From DASRFR01 sp035651455 (GTDB lineage: Bacteria; Acidobacteriota; Terriglobia; Terriglobales; Acidobacteriaceae), in NCBI GenBank assembly GCA_035651455.1, contig DASRFR010000029.1, forward strand, positions 434,001-498,000: a DNA stretch of 64,000 nt, read 5' to 3'. This document shows positions 35,002-44,320 of this stretch, piece by piece. The first letter of the stretch is position 1; every line of letters begins with the position of its first letter. The notes beneath the pieces were generated by a model. It saw only the letters and a program-made list of their open reading frames with translations, searched no databases and was not told where the DNA came from. A program made the translations under genes and the position numbers.

Positions 35002-35484
35002 ATGGCTGTGAATATTGGAGACCGGGCGCCAGATTTTGACTTGCCCGCCGTCAGAGGCACGATCAAAACGCGCTGCAAGCTTAGTGACTACCTGGGTAAG
35101 ACGAACCTGGTAATCACGTTCCATCCTCTGGATTGGACGCCCACTTGATCGTCGCAGGTGCCGGCGCTCGATGCGAAGCTCGAGGAGTTTGCCGCACTCA
35201 ATGCCCAGGTCCTGGACATCAGTGTTGATTCGATCTACAGCCACATCGCGTGGCAGGAAAAGGATATTGGAACCACGCGCGTGCCTTTATGTTCTGATTT
35301 CTATCCCCATGGAGAAGTCACAACCAGATTCGGTGTGCTTCGGGATGGCCCGCCCGTGCCCGGCATCAGCGAGCGCTCCGCCTTCATCGTCGACATGAGC
35401 GGCAGGATTGCCTTCGCCAAGGTCTACCCTCTGGATCAATTGCCGAACATCGGAGAGATCCTGGCAAAATTGGAGGAACTGTAA
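35002..35484 (+). CDS. Peroxiredoxin selenoprotein (in-frame TGA at the peroxidatic site)
   Basis: 160 residues if TGA at 35146-35148 is read as selenocysteine (residue 49). The frame is open on both sides: residues 1-48 start MAVNIGDRAPDFDLPAVRG and reach FHPLDWTPT, and residues 50-160 continue SSQVPALDAKLEEF, LDISVDSIYSHIAWQEKDIG and DGPPVPGISERSAFIVDMSG. In this AhpE/AhpC-TSA group the motif is FHPLDWTPxC-SSQ, so TGA replaces exactly the peroxidatic Cys (T-x-x-U). No other disruption exists. It reduces peroxides with a selenol. Known bacterial Sec peroxiredoxins have this motif. Alternative: a single mutation that makes a pseudogene. Confidence 0.85.
35167..35184 (+). other. Candidate bacterial SECIS hairpin
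   Basis: CTCGA (35167-35171) and TCGAG (35180-35184) form a 5-bp stem with an 8-base loop TGCGAAGC, whose second base is G, 25 bases after the TGA. This fits the loose bacterial SECIS rules (apical loop with an early G some 16-37 bases past UGA). A competing hairpin, TCGCA (35152-35156)/TGCGA (35172-35176), is also possible. Confidence 0.5.
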
Positions 35485-35558
35485 GCGCAAGACTAGCGAT
35501 TCCCGGATGGTGCTCAAGGATTGTGCGCGGGCACGCCAGAAGCTGAGGTGTCCGAGTG

Positions 35559-36755
35559 CTACGACTTGGAACTTTTTACTTCCCAGAGTAGGCGATCGAT
35601 ATCCTCAGAAGAATTGAAGTAATGGCAGGAGACACGCACGCCGCCTACCCCCGTCGTATAGCGCACGGAGACAAGGATTTTTTTCTTCTGCAAGTATTCA
35701 GCGACGCGAATATTATCTTCCGCCGAGCCGACCGAAAACGTAACGATACCGGAACGGTTTTCGCGGCTCCGGGGTGTGACAACCTCGATGCCCAATTGGT
35801 CCAGGCCCGCGATCAGCTGATCCGTAAGTTCGAAAATGTGTTCTGCAATATCACCGGGCCCGAACTGATCGAGCAACTTGAGTGAGGCAGTCAAGCCAAC
35901 CGCGCCAGGATAGTTCGCGGTCCCGCCAGTCTCGAAACGGCGCGCGCTCTTCACGAAAGAATAGTCTGTCAGTGGAGTAGTGGCGGGATTGCGGAAATAC
36001 TCGCCCCAGCCACCCGGTGGATCTTCCACCGCAAGGTATCCGGCCAGAGGAGCGCGGAGCCTCGGCAAAGCCTCGCGGGAAATGTACAGAAACCCGCACC
36101 CGAAGGGCGTATTCAACCATTTGTGACCACCGCAGGCGAGAATGTCGACTTGCGTCTGCCCGAGGTTAAGTGGAATCGCTCCGAGTTGCTGGATGGCATC
36201 GACGACGAGCCATATATCCCGTTCCCGGCAGAGCCTGCTAAACGCGGCCAGATCCAGCCTGTATCCGTTCGTCCACTGAACGGTGCTCACACAGATAACC
36301 CGGGTGCGAGGCGTAATGCGCTCGGCAAAATCCTGCGCCAGCACCTCTCCGCCGCGGCTCGGCACGATATCGACCGTCACGCCTTGGCTTTGCTTTTGCA
36401 GCCAGGGAATCGCGACCTGCATGAATTCAAGATCTGAAATCAGCACCCGATCCCCGTTCTGCAGAGGAATTGCATCAGCCGCAAGGGCGAGCGCATGAGT
36501 GGTATTTTCAACCAGCGCAATCTCGTCCTGCCGGGCATGAATGAGATTGGCAATCGCGGGGCGCGCCGCTGACCGCATCTCGTCCATGAAGATATGGTGC
36601 TCGGTAGCGGAGTCGAGCGGGCATCGCATGGTTACATCGAGGAACTTTTCAACGGCCTCTACCGCACAGCGGGAGGCGAGAGAAACACAAGCCGAGTCGA
36701 GAAAGGTCTTGCCCAGTAATCCTGGGAAATGGGAGCGCGCGGCGGCCACATTCAT
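35559..36755 (-). CDS. Class V aminotransferase-fold PLP enzyme
   Basis: 398 residues, the cysteine-desulfurase/selenocysteine-lyase fold family. The PLP lysine is in ACGGHKWLNTPFGCGF; the aspartate is in LVVDAIQQLGAIPLN; FETGGTANYPGAVGL and the C-terminal VSVRYTTGVGGVRVSCHYFN follow. It may be an amino-acid epimerase, kynureninase-like or isopenicillin epimerase-like enzyme; the active-site loop cysteine typical of NifS-type desulfurases is not obvious, so I do not name a reaction. It is convergent with the Sec peroxiredoxin. ATG at 36755; a GTG two codons earlier is possible. Confidence 0.85.
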   Translation of the reverse strand: MNVAAARSHFPGLLGKTFLDSACVSLASRCAVEAVEKFLDVTMRCPLDSATEHHIFMDEMRSAARPAIANLIHARQDEIALVENTTHALALAADAIPLQNGDRVLISDLEFMQVAIPWLQKQSQGVTVDIVPSRGGEVLAQDFAERITPRTRVICVSTVQWTNGYRLDLAAFSRLCRERDIWLVVDAIQQLGAIPLNLGQTQVDILACGGHKWLNTPFGCGFLYISREALPRLRAPLAGYLAVEDPPGGWGEYFRNPATTPLTDYSFVKSARRFETGGTANYPGAVGLTASLKLLDQFGPGDIAEHIFELTDQLIAGLDQLGIEVVTPRSRENRSGIVTFSVGSAEDNIRVAEYLQKKKILVSVRYTTGVGGVRVSCHYFNSSEDIDRLLWEVKSSKS

Positions 36756-36808
36756 GGCCACGATTTAATCACACCCCGGTCACACACATCTTAAAGAAGC
36801 CTCCGCGC

Positions 36809-38872
36809 CTAAGCTGATATTGCAGGGGTGGACGGATTCGGATTTCTCTGCCGCGCTTGGATCTCGATGTACACATTGACGAGGGAAACCGCTGCGGGTG
36901 TCACTCCGGGAATTCTGGAAGCCTGCGCCAGGGTGCGTGGACGCACCTTGCTCAGTTTCTCCTGCATCTCCCGCGACAGTCCGCTAACCGTGCGATAGTC
37001 AAACCATTCCGGGATGGCCCGCAGTTCGGCCTTCTTAAGCCGTTCGATGGAGCGTTGCTGCTGCTGCAGGTAGCCGGCATACTTGATTTCCGTCTCTATC
37101 GATTTCAGTTCGTTGCGCGCTTGCGAGTTCAAGGCGCTGCCCGCACCCGCCGCAGCAAAGAAATCCGGAAACAGCGTTTGCAAAACGGAGACCATGAACT
37201 CGATCCGTATCTCCGGCCTCTTCAGCAACTGAACCAAGGGCTGTCCCACAACGCTGGCAGGGTCAATGGCAATTCCCTCCGCGGTTGTGCCCCCGTCCGT
37301 GAGTTTGTCTGCCTTCGAGGAGATCGGTTCGTGAGGCCTGATACCGCCGGTGATCTGTTCCAGCATAGCCGGGGTAAGCAGCGTGTCTTCCAAAAGCTTC
37401 TGCATAGCCTTCGCGCGTTCCTGCTTCGCAAGGAAGTCAGCCCACGACTGGTCGTTAATGAGGCCGACGCGTCGGCCATGAGGGGTAAGCCTGCGGTCCG
37501 CGTTGTCGGTGCGCAAATGCAACCGGAACTCCGCGCGTGAAGTAAACATCCGGTAGGGTTCGTTCGTTCCCTTCGAAATGAGATCGTCGATCAGAATGGC
37601 CGTATAAGCTTCCGTGCGCTCCAGGATCAGCGGCGGCTCGCCCTTCACCCGCAGTCCCGCATTGATGCCAGCCATGAGGCCTTGGCAGGCGGCCTCTTCA
37701 TAGCCCGATGTACCGTTAATCTGGCCGGCAAGGAATAGCCCGGCAATTTGCTTCGTCTCCAGCGTGCGCTCCAGTTCCGTGGGATCGATGGAGTCGTACT
37801 CGATGGCGTAGCCGGGGCGAAGCATTTCCGCATTTTCCAGTCCCGGGATCGACTTGATGATCATCATCTGAACATCGATCGGCAACGATGTGCTCATGCC
37901 GTTCACATAGATTTCGTGCGTGTTCAGACCCTCGGGCTCGAGAAAGAGCTGGTGCGTGAGCTTGTCGGGAAACTTGACGATCTTGTCTTCAATTGACGGG
38001 CAATAACGCGGCCCGATGGACTGGATCTGGCCGCTGTACATCGGGGAACGATGCACGTTCTCGCGAATGATGCGGTGCGTCTCCTCCGTGGTGAACGCAA
38101 TGTAGCAGGGGACCTGCTTGTCGTGATGGGCGACGCGCCTGGTGCGGAAACTGAAAGGCGTGGGATCTTCATCCCCCGGCTGTATCTGGAAGCGATCCCA
38201 ATCGATCGTGCGCCCGTCGAGCCGCGGAGGCGTACCCGTCTTCAGGCGGCAACCGCGCAGCCCCAGATTCTTCAGCGCTTCCCCCAGCAGTATCGCCGGC
38301 GGCTCGCCGGAGCGTCCCGCCGGATATTGTTGCTCACCGCAGTGAATCAATCCATTCAGAAATGTGCCGGTCGTGATGATGACGGAACCTGCTCCCACTG
38401 TGCGTCCGTCCCGTAATCGAATTCCGCGGGCTTGCCGAGCACTCTCCCAGGAAGCGCTGGCGGAACTCGGTTCCCGATCTTCCACGATCAGATCCGCAAC
38501 TTCGGCTTGCTTGATCTTGAGATTAGGCTGTGATTCCAAAACTTCGCGCATCTTCAGGCGGTATGCCTGCTTATCGCATTGCGCACGCGGAGACCAGACC
38601 GCCGGACCGCGCGAGGTATTCAGCAACCGAAACTGGATACCCACGGCATCGGTGACTTCACCCATGATGCCGCCCAGAGCATCCACTTCCCGCACCAGGT
38701 GCCCCTTGGCAATGCCGCCTATGGCGGGGTTACACGACATCTGCGCGATCAGGTCAACGTTCAAAGTGTAGAGCGCGGTCTTCAGACCCATGCGCGCCGC
38801 CGCCATGGCGGCCTCACACCCGGCGTGACCAGCGCCGACCACCACGACATCGAATTGTTCCGTAAACTTCAT
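36809..38872 (-). CDS. mnmG: tRNA uridine-5-carboxymethylaminomethyl modification enzyme
   Basis: 687 residues, normal for long-form MnmG (GidA). FAD motif VVVVGAGHAGCEAAMAAAR, then CNPAIGGIAKGHLVREVDALGG, AQCDKQAYRLKM, and FTSRAEFRLHLRTDNAD. The C-terminal helical domain ends GVTPAAVSLVNVYIEIQ. With MnmE it makes the wobble uridine modification of several tRNAs. Start at 38872 (MKFTEQFDVVVVG) chosen over an open extension to 38923. No mnmE in the window. Confidence 0.96.
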   Translation of the reverse strand: MKFTEQFDVVVVGAGHAGCEAAMAAARMGLKTALYTLNVDLIAQMSCNPAIGGIAKGHLVREVDALGGIMGEVTDAVGIQFRLLNTSRGPAVWSPRAQCDKQAYRLKMREVLESQPNLKIKQAEVADLIVEDREPSSASASWESARQARGIRLRDGRTVGAGSVIITTGTFLNGLIHCGEQQYPAGRSGEPPAILLGEALKNLGLRGCRLKTGTPPRLDGRTIDWDRFQIQPGDEDPTPFSFRTRRVAHHDKQVPCYIAFTTEETHRIIRENVHRSPMYSGQIQSIGPRYCPSIEDKIVKFPDKLTHQLFLEPEGLNTHEIYVNGMSTSLPIDVQMMIIKSIPGLENAEMLRPGYAIEYDSIDPTELERTLETKQIAGLFLAGQINGTSGYEEAACQGLMAGINAGLRVKGEPPLILERTEAYTAILIDDLISKGTNEPYRMFTSRAEFRLHLRTDNADRRLTPHGRRVGLINDQSWADFLAKQERAKAMQKLLEDTLLTPAMLEQITGGIRPHEPISSKADKLTDGGTTAEGIAIDPASVVGQPLVQLLKRPEIRIEFMVSVLQTLFPDFFAAAGAGSALNSQARNELKSIETEIKYAGYLQQQQRSIERLKKAELRAIPEWFDYRTVSGLSREMQEKLSKVRPRTLAQASRIPGVTPAAVSLVNVYIEIQARQRNPNPSTPAISA

Positions 38873-39029
38873 TCGTCCGAAACCCCAGTGAAGCGCGGTA
38901 AAAACGGCAGGAGTTAACGTCATTTTACCAGCTTGAGGGCTGGCGGCTTGCAGAAGGACATACGGTGTCCGCGCTTGTGTTCAACTTAAATGGGTTCGTA
39001 TAGTGGTTTCTGCGAGGAGCACCAAGCAA

Positions 39030-39422
39030 ATGAAAGCGGTTCCCATTGGGGTACGCGCCGAAACCGAAGAGACCGTCGCATTCCACCACACGCTGACTTC
39101 GCGCCATCCGGAGTTGCCGCCTGTGTATTCCACGCCGGACATGATCCGCCTGATGGAGACGGCAGCGTTCCATGCCTTGCAGCCGTATTGCGAGGGCGAC
39201 GAAATCACTCTCGGCACCGCTATCCATATTGAGCATCGTGCTGCCAGCAGCATTGGAGCCAGCATCAAGGCCGAAGCGGTGGTCGAATCGTTTGACGGGA
39301 AGTTCTACACTCTCCGAGTCATTGCCTCCGACAACGGCCGCGAAATCGGACGCGGTACCGTCGGTCGTGCTGTCGTGAGCATCGGCAAATTCCTGGCGAA
39401 AATGCGTAAGGTTGAAGGCTGA
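39030..39422 (+). CDS. Hotdog-fold thioesterase, fluoroacetyl-CoA thioesterase (FlK)-like
   Basis: 130 residues. The FlK-type triad is recognisable: Thr in YSTPDMIRLMETAAFHAL, Glu in the same METAA, and His in IHIEHRAASSIG. These enzymes hydrolyse acyl-CoA esters; FlK acts on fluoroacetyl-CoA, but most relatives are general housecleaning or unknown. GAGGAG lies 11 bases before the ATG at 39030. Convergent partner of none; it follows mnmG divergently. Confidence 0.82.
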   Translation: MKAVPIGVRAETEETVAFHHTLTSRHPELPPVYSTPDMIRLMETAAFHALQPYCEGDEITLGTAIHIEHRAASSIGASIKAEAVVESFDGKFYTLRVIASDNGREIGRGTVGRAVVSIGKFLAKMRKVEG

Positions 39423-39538
39423 TTACACTTTCGCAAGCTCAAGCAAGAGTTACACGTTAATCACTAACGTAACCTCGACCGTCGTCGCAATGATACCTAC
39501 CATTGAACTCGCGCCGGATTTCTGGAAGCGAGGAATGC

Positions 39539-40130
39539 ATGTTTTCAACTAGATGGTTCAGTCTGACCGGCCCGATACTTGGGCTATTTCTGTCGGCCGG
39601 CTTGAGCGTGTCGGCCAGGGCGCAATCCGTGGCTGATGCAGCTCGGGTGCAACGGCAGAAACATGCGATCAGTGAACTGGATGCGAAGAAGCTATTTCAG
39701 GCAGAAGCTGACAAGCCGGCCAGCAACCGCACCCTGCGGCGCGGTGTGATCACGAACGACGACCTTCCTGCCGACCCCCAACACTTCGCCATCCCCTACA
39801 CCTGCGGGTGGAGGTTCTCGCTCTCCAACTGCCGACTTCACGATGCAACAACCGTCGGAAGCAGCGGCAGCGCACTGGAAGCAGCAGATTTCTGCTCAAA
39901 AGACCGCGATCGCCTCCCTACAGGAACAAATCGACAAGCTGAGTTCGTCCGTGCACTTTGTGGAAGCTAACCGGTATTCGAACGGCGTGCAGTACAACCA
40001 GCGGCAGCTTCAGAAACAACACCAGGTCGAGCAGATGCGACGTCAGCTGGAAGAGCAAAAGCAAATACTGGAACAGATGCAGGAAACCGCACGCGGACAG
40101 GGTTTCGGCAGCGCGGTGTACGATCCGTAA
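39539..40130 (+). pseudogene. Secreted coiled-coil protein gene interrupted by a frameshift
   Basis: Frame 2 from the ATG at 39539 (AGGA upstream) encodes a signal peptide (LGLFLSAGLSVSARAQS) and ADAARVQRQKHAISELDAKK up to about 39790. The sensible continuation is in frame 3: PTPAGGGSRSPTADFT, then EAAAAHWKQQISAQ and a glutamine-rich coiled coil to the stop at 40128-40130. The shift of +1 fits a single extra base at the CCCC run 39793-39796. The coiled coil has EQMRRQLEEQKQILEQMQ. Broken gene, assembly error or programmed slip cannot be told apart. Confidence 0.7.
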
Positions 40131-40246
40131 ACTCTTCGCGCATTTTAGGTGCTTCCCGCCTCTTCCTAATTGCATTTCCTGGTTTGCCCCCGAATCTTAT
40201 CCCACTGACTTTTCGATATCTGCGATCCTCCCGTATTCTATTTCGC

Positions 40247-41218
40247 ATGAAAGCCATCCAGCTTAAGCAAGTCGGCGGCCCCGAAGTGCTGCAGGTTTCC
40301 GACATCCCGATCCCGCAGCCAAAATTTAACGAAGCTCTGGTCAAAATCTCCGCGATTGGCGTGAACTTCATCGATGTGTATAACCGAGAAGGCCGATACA
40401 AGGTACCTCTTCCCTTCACCTTGGGACAAGAAGCGGCTGGCGCGGTTACCGGCTTGGGCAAGGACGTCCAGAATCTGCGAGTCGGAGATCGCGTCGCCTA
40501 CACCAGTGTGCTTGGCAGCTATGCGGAGTATGCGGCTGTTCCGGCAGACCGCCTTGTGAAAATTCCTGAAGGCGTAGACGATCGCCAGGCCGCGGCGACC
40601 ATGCTACAAGGAATGACTGCGCATTATCTTTCTCATGACACTTTTAGACTCAGGAAAGGCGACACTGCCCTGATCCACGCAGCGGCTGGCGGCGTAGGAC
40701 TGCTTCTTGTACAAATGGCGCACAACCTGGGCGCGCGAGTCCTCGCCACGGTTTCAACGGAAGAGAAAGCTAAGCTTGCGCGCGACGCGGGCGCAGATGA
40801 AATCATTTTCTACACGCAGACGGATTTTGAGGCTGAGACGAAGCGTCTCACTGATAACAAAGGACTCGACGTCGTCTACGATTCGGTCGGGAAAACTACC
40901 TTCGAGAAGAGCTTAAACGTGTTACGTCCGCGAGGGATGATGGTCCTCTTCGGTGGTTCAAGTGGCGCGGTGCCCCCATTCGATCCCATAACCCTCACCC
41001 AAAAGGGGTCCCTCTATCTGACTCGGCCATCGCTCGGCCACTACATTCTCACCTCTCATGAATTGCAAGCGCGCGCCTCTGCTGTGTTCGATCTGATCCG
41101 GGAAGGAAAGCTCAAATTACGCATCGAACACGTGTACAAGCTTTCGGAGGCTGAAAAAGCACACCGGGATTTAGAAGGAAGAAAGACCACGGGGAAACTG
41201 CTGCTCATTCCCGATTGA
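40247..41218 (+). CDS. Quinone oxidoreductase (NADPH:quinone reductase family, zinc-free MDR)
   Basis: 323 residues. Family opening MKAIQLKQVGGPEVLQV, the GHEVAG-like FTLGQEAAGAVTGLG, and the NADPH loop AAAGGVGLLLVQMAHNLGA. C-terminus LSEAEKAHRDLEGRKTTGK is typical. Substrates are quinones or alpha,beta-unsaturated carbonyls. No zinc ligands. Start at 40247; an open extension to 40184 is not supported. Confidence 0.93.
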   Translation: MKAIQLKQVGGPEVLQVSDIPIPQPKFNEALVKISAIGVNFIDVYNREGRYKVPLPFTLGQEAAGAVTGLGKDVQNLRVGDRVAYTSVLGSYAEYAAVPADRLVKIPEGVDDRQAAATMLQGMTAHYLSHDTFRLRKGDTALIHAAAGGVGLLLVQMAHNLGARVLATVSTEEKAKLARDAGADEIIFYTQTDFEAETKRLTDNKGLDVVYDSVGKTTFEKSLNVLRPRGMMVLFGGSSGAVPPFDPITLTQKGSLYLTRPSLGHYILTSHELQARASAVFDLIREGKLKLRIEHVYKLSEAEKAHRDLEGRKTTGKLLLIPD

Positions 41219-41303
41219 AATGGAAACGTCATTGGTTGAGTGCAGTCGGCCCGTCATGTAACGAACCGACTGCACCGGGAATAAAGCTTTCACTAAGGAG
41301 GAA

Positions 41304-41537
41304 TTACTCGTTCACTGCACGATCCCGCTGCCGTTCCCGTTCCGCTTCACTCTGGTCGGATTCGGAGTCTTTCTTAGCAGCATCCTTCACTTTGCCCCAG
41401 GCATTCTGGACTTTGCCTTCGGCCTGCTTCGCCGTGCCTTTGACCTGCGCCTCGCTGTCGCCGGTCCACTCGCCGACTTGGCGCTGTACCCTTCCAGCAA
41501 CGTCCTTCGCCTTACCCTTCACTTCGTCCTTATCCAT
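41304..41537 (-). CDS. CsbD-family stress protein
   Basis: 77 residues, highly charged and disordered: MDKDEVKGKAKDVAGRVQRQVG and GTAKQAEGKVQNAWGKVKDAAK. CsbD proteins are small general-stress proteins, function unknown. The start has a strong AGGAGG site six bases away. The 217 bases upstream to the next gene hold no gene that I can see. Confidence 0.92.
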   Translation of the reverse strand: MDKDEVKGKAKDVAGRVQRQVGEWTGDSEAQVKGTAKQAEGKVQNAWGKVKDAAKKDSESDQSEAERERQRDRAVNE

Positions 41538-41754
41538 GATTTACCTCCTTTGTGCACCTTAGCCGAGGCAGGCCGGGGTAGCCATCGAGGAATTTCTGTA
41601 GATCGAGAGCTAAAGGAGGGGTAGCCGGCCCCGAGAACCTGGTCGACGACGACTCAAGTCAGTTACCAGGTGGAATTTGTTATTGCTCATTCATCGATAG
41701 ACGCATTCCAAGTGGGATAGCATCGCGAATAGAACGGCTAAAGTGGTAAACGCT

Positions 41755-42702
41755 CTAATGCTGCTTCTCTGCCGAGGCGCTGCCTAACTTATTGAAGTCT
41801 CGCATGTAAACTCTGAGACCGAAGTCCGATGTGGTCTTGCTATAGCCAGCGATCAACTGATCTTTGTAGCGATCGAGATAGAAATCGAAGGCGTCCTCCG
41901 GATTCATGTCGAGAAGCACCATATCCGCATCGCGCATCGTGAGCTTTCCGAAGCTCAACGCTCCCCCGCGGTATGCCATGTAATTCCCGCGTTCTCCGGA
42001 AATTGCCTTCTGTGGCTTCACCCCAAACACCAGCACGATCTCGTCTGCTTCAAGCCTTAGGCCGGTCACCTTGCCTTCGATGTGCGGTGGTGGAAAGATC
42101 TGTTCCGGATCGAAGATTAATGCATTGCCGTCACTCTGAACTCCCGCCACTTTCCTTGTGTTGATCAGATCTGCGACCTTTAAACCCACCAAGTCCATCA
42201 GCCCTTTCACAGGGAGCGCGCCAGCCTTAGCTTTCTCCACCTCCAGGCGAATCCGTCCGTCTGGGGTAGGCGCCAGTTTCCCCCTGGTTTCGAACGGCAC
42301 GTCGTTTTTCTGGTGAAGCTTCCCCTTGATCTTGAGCATGTCACCGTCGTTGAGGATCGATATTGCTTTTAGAGGGGCGTCCGGCGCCGCAAATACATAC
42401 TGATTAAGGACCGCGCTCAAAATATCGCTTTTAACCCTGAACTCCGCATAAACCAGCTTGAATCTGAACGAGTTTGCATCATCGAATACCGGGATGCTGG
42501 AGGTTCGTGTCGGAACCACCTCGCCCTGGAGCCAGGGAATGCCAACGGCGATCGGCTGAGTGAAGTGATAGACAATGTTTTTCATCTCCACATGGACGGC
42601 TTCTGTCTTCAGCGGCGCACGCGACCGCTGTTGCGCTATTAGCACCGTTGCGGCGCCCAGGCAACACAAAAGTGCGGTTAATCTTTGCAGTGAAGCTTTC
42701 AT
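41755..42702 (-). CDS. Secreted hypothetical protein, possibly DUF2993/LmeA-like
   Basis: 315 residues with a signal peptide (TALLCCLGAATVLIAQQ). The mature protein has repeated beta-strand patterns: SILNDGDMLKIKGKLHQKNDV, RIRLEVEKAKAGALPVKGLMD and GLRLEADEIVLVFG. This resembles lipid-binding LmeA/DUF2993 proteins but the match is by eye only. No membrane helix after the signal. Function unassigned. Confidence 0.78.
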   Translation of the reverse strand: MKASLQRLTALLCCLGAATVLIAQQRSRAPLKTEAVHVEMKNIVYHFTQPIAVGIPWLQGEVVPTRTSSIPVFDDANSFRFKLVYAEFRVKSDILSAVLNQYVFAAPDAPLKAISILNDGDMLKIKGKLHQKNDVPFETRGKLAPTPDGRIRLEVEKAKAGALPVKGLMDLVGLKVADLINTRKVAGVQSDGNALIFDPEQIFPPPHIEGKVTGLRLEADEIVLVFGVKPQKAISGERGNYMAYRGGALSFGKLTMRDADMVLLDMNPEDAFDFYLDRYKDQLIAGYSKTTSDFGLRVYMRDFNKLGSASAEKQH

Positions 42703-42747
42703 GAAGCCGGATCATGCGCGCTGGAATCGCGGGGCTTGGGCAATGGC

Positions 42748-43161
42748 CTACGCCGCATTTTCGGACTGCAACGGAGCATCGGCATCGGGCGGCAACTGGT
42801 AGATCGAAAAATTGGCGTGTCCACCTAGCCGTGCATTCCGTTCTGCCGCATCGCGCGTGCTGCCCGTCCCAATAACCGACCGGTCGTAGATCGATACTGC
42901 AACCCAAGTGCCGGCGGGCAAACCCACGAAGCGCTCGTCCCGGAGCAATGTTTCTGTTCCCGTTGAGCGAGTTTCCGCTCCGGGATCTGGAATGGTGGAC
43001 GGAGGATCGCTCGTGGGAAAAGAATCCGCCAGGGTTTTGTCGAGCGCCTTGTCCTTTAACTCGCGTGCTCCCTGCGTGGGACGCTCTTCTGGATCGCGGG
43101 CACTGCCCGGGTGTTCAGGTTCATGTGGCGTAATCTGTGGTGAGCCGGGATCCTTGGGCAT
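42748..43161 (-). CDS. Hypothetical protein with a SFPTSDPPS motif
   Basis: 137 residues, acidic and Pro-rich in the first half. The block LADSFPTSDPPST occurs in many short soil-bacterial proteins of unknown function. The second half (VGLPAGTWVAVSIYDRSVIGTG, then AAERNARLGGHANFSIYQLP) looks like a small domain. No signal peptide. Role unknown. Confidence 0.75.
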   Translation of the reverse strand: MPKDPGSPQITPHEPEHPGSARDPEERPTQGARELKDKALDKTLADSFPTSDPPSTIPDPGAETRSTGTETLLRDERFVGLPAGTWVAVSIYDRSVIGTGSTRDAAERNARLGGHANFSIYQLPPDADAPLQSENAA

Positions 43162-43229
43162 CAGAACCTCCTGCTGCCAGAATCTCCGGTGATGCCGCTA
43201 TTGACCATCGGGTAAGAGCGGCATTTTCC

Positions 43230-44270
43230 TCACGATAGGGCCGTAGAAGAGGGCTGCTGTCCCCCAAATGGCTGCGCCACCGGATACGCGCGGTCAAACG
43301 CGAACGCAACCACGGCAACAATGACGAAGACCAGCACGCTCCCCTCGGGACCTACAGAACCGCCAGTCAGCCATGCGGGGCCGTAGAACGCCGAACTTAA
43401 TAAATGTCCTGGCATCGTCCCGCCGCTATCGGGCACCGAATAAAGAAAACTTTGACCCCAATCCCAGGCGGCGTGAAAGCCCACGGCGAACCATAAGCTG
43501 CCGGTACGTCGCACCGTCAGGCAGAAAAACATACCGATCACGGCGACAGCAACGATTCCGATCCAGTTCTCGCCTCGATTGACGATGTGCCGCGCCGCGA
43601 AAGACAACGAAAGCACCACCGAGGCGCTCCAGAAGCTGATCGCGCCGCCCGCCTGCGTATTTCGTGCTCCATACGCCTCATCCAAAAACCCGAGGCCTTT
43701 ACTTACGGTGAACAGCGGATAGCCACGGAAATAGAACTCCTCGAACACTCCAACCGCGAGGAAGAACGCTGCCCAAAAGCAACCGAATTTCACGATCCTG
43801 GCACCGCGCAGCACGACATGCCCGAAATCAAACAAGTGGCCCACGTGCATGGCGACCAGCAGGATGGTCATCGCCATAAAACCCCAGGCACACCCTGCCC
43901 AAAACAGCTTTCGGAGGATTGCGCCAGGGGGCAGTCCGTAGGAGGCAAACTTGCGCCGCTCAATGCGCGCCATGATGACCGCGGCCAGCAGCACCGCCGC
44001 CATTTGCAGGACTTCTTCTCCCATGTAAAACCACAAACGCGAGGCGGATCGCGGGATTAACGGGAAGCATGCCTGCGCAATGACCCATGCGAGCACATAG
44101 TAGAAGCCGAAATAGAGCAGCAAGCGCCAACCGGCGCGCAGCCCGTCTCTGCCCAGGAAGACACTCTGCCCCCACGGAGGTGGCTCGGGCTGCGGAAGTA
44201 GATCTCCCGGTTCGGCCTCTCCTATCGGGGTCTGCGTGAGCGCGGGTGGCGGGTTATTTTGCTCGTCCAT
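43230..44270 (-). CDS. CPBP-family intramembrane metalloprotease
   Basis: 346 residues with eight or more hydrophobic segments. CPBP motifs are intact: E-E-x3-R in GVFEEFYFRGYPLF, F-x3-H in LSFAARHIVNRG and H-x3-D in FHAAWDWGQ. Bacterial members include bacteriocin-processing and self-immunity proteases; here the context (membrane protein of 412 residues, divergent) gives no substrate. Start at 44270 (MDEQNNPP) or 44300; neither has a clear ribosome-binding site. Confidence 0.85.
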   Translation of the reverse strand: MDEQNNPPPALTQTPIGEAEPGDLLPQPEPPPWGQSVFLGRDGLRAGWRLLLYFGFYYVLAWVIAQACFPLIPRSASRLWFYMGEEVLQMAAVLLAAVIMARIERRKFASYGLPPGAILRKLFWAGCAWGFMAMTILLVAMHVGHLFDFGHVVLRGARIVKFGCFWAAFFLAVGVFEEFYFRGYPLFTVSKGLGFLDEAYGARNTQAGGAISFWSASVVLSLSFAARHIVNRGENWIGIVAVAVIGMFFCLTVRRTGSLWFAVGFHAAWDWGQSFLYSVPDSGGTMPGHLLSSAFYGPAWLTGGSVGPEGSVLVFVIVAVVAFAFDRAYPVAQPFGGQQPSSTALS

Positions 44271-44320
44271 CGTGGGGCCGTCGCCCTGATATGCGAACAT
44301 GGTAAAACACTCGACTCCGC

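Noticed and set aside
35002..35484. Reading the peroxiredoxin as a plain pseudogene
   Set aside because: The only change is TGA at the catalytic Cys; the rest is intact and a candidate SECIS follows. Kept only as the alternative explanation.
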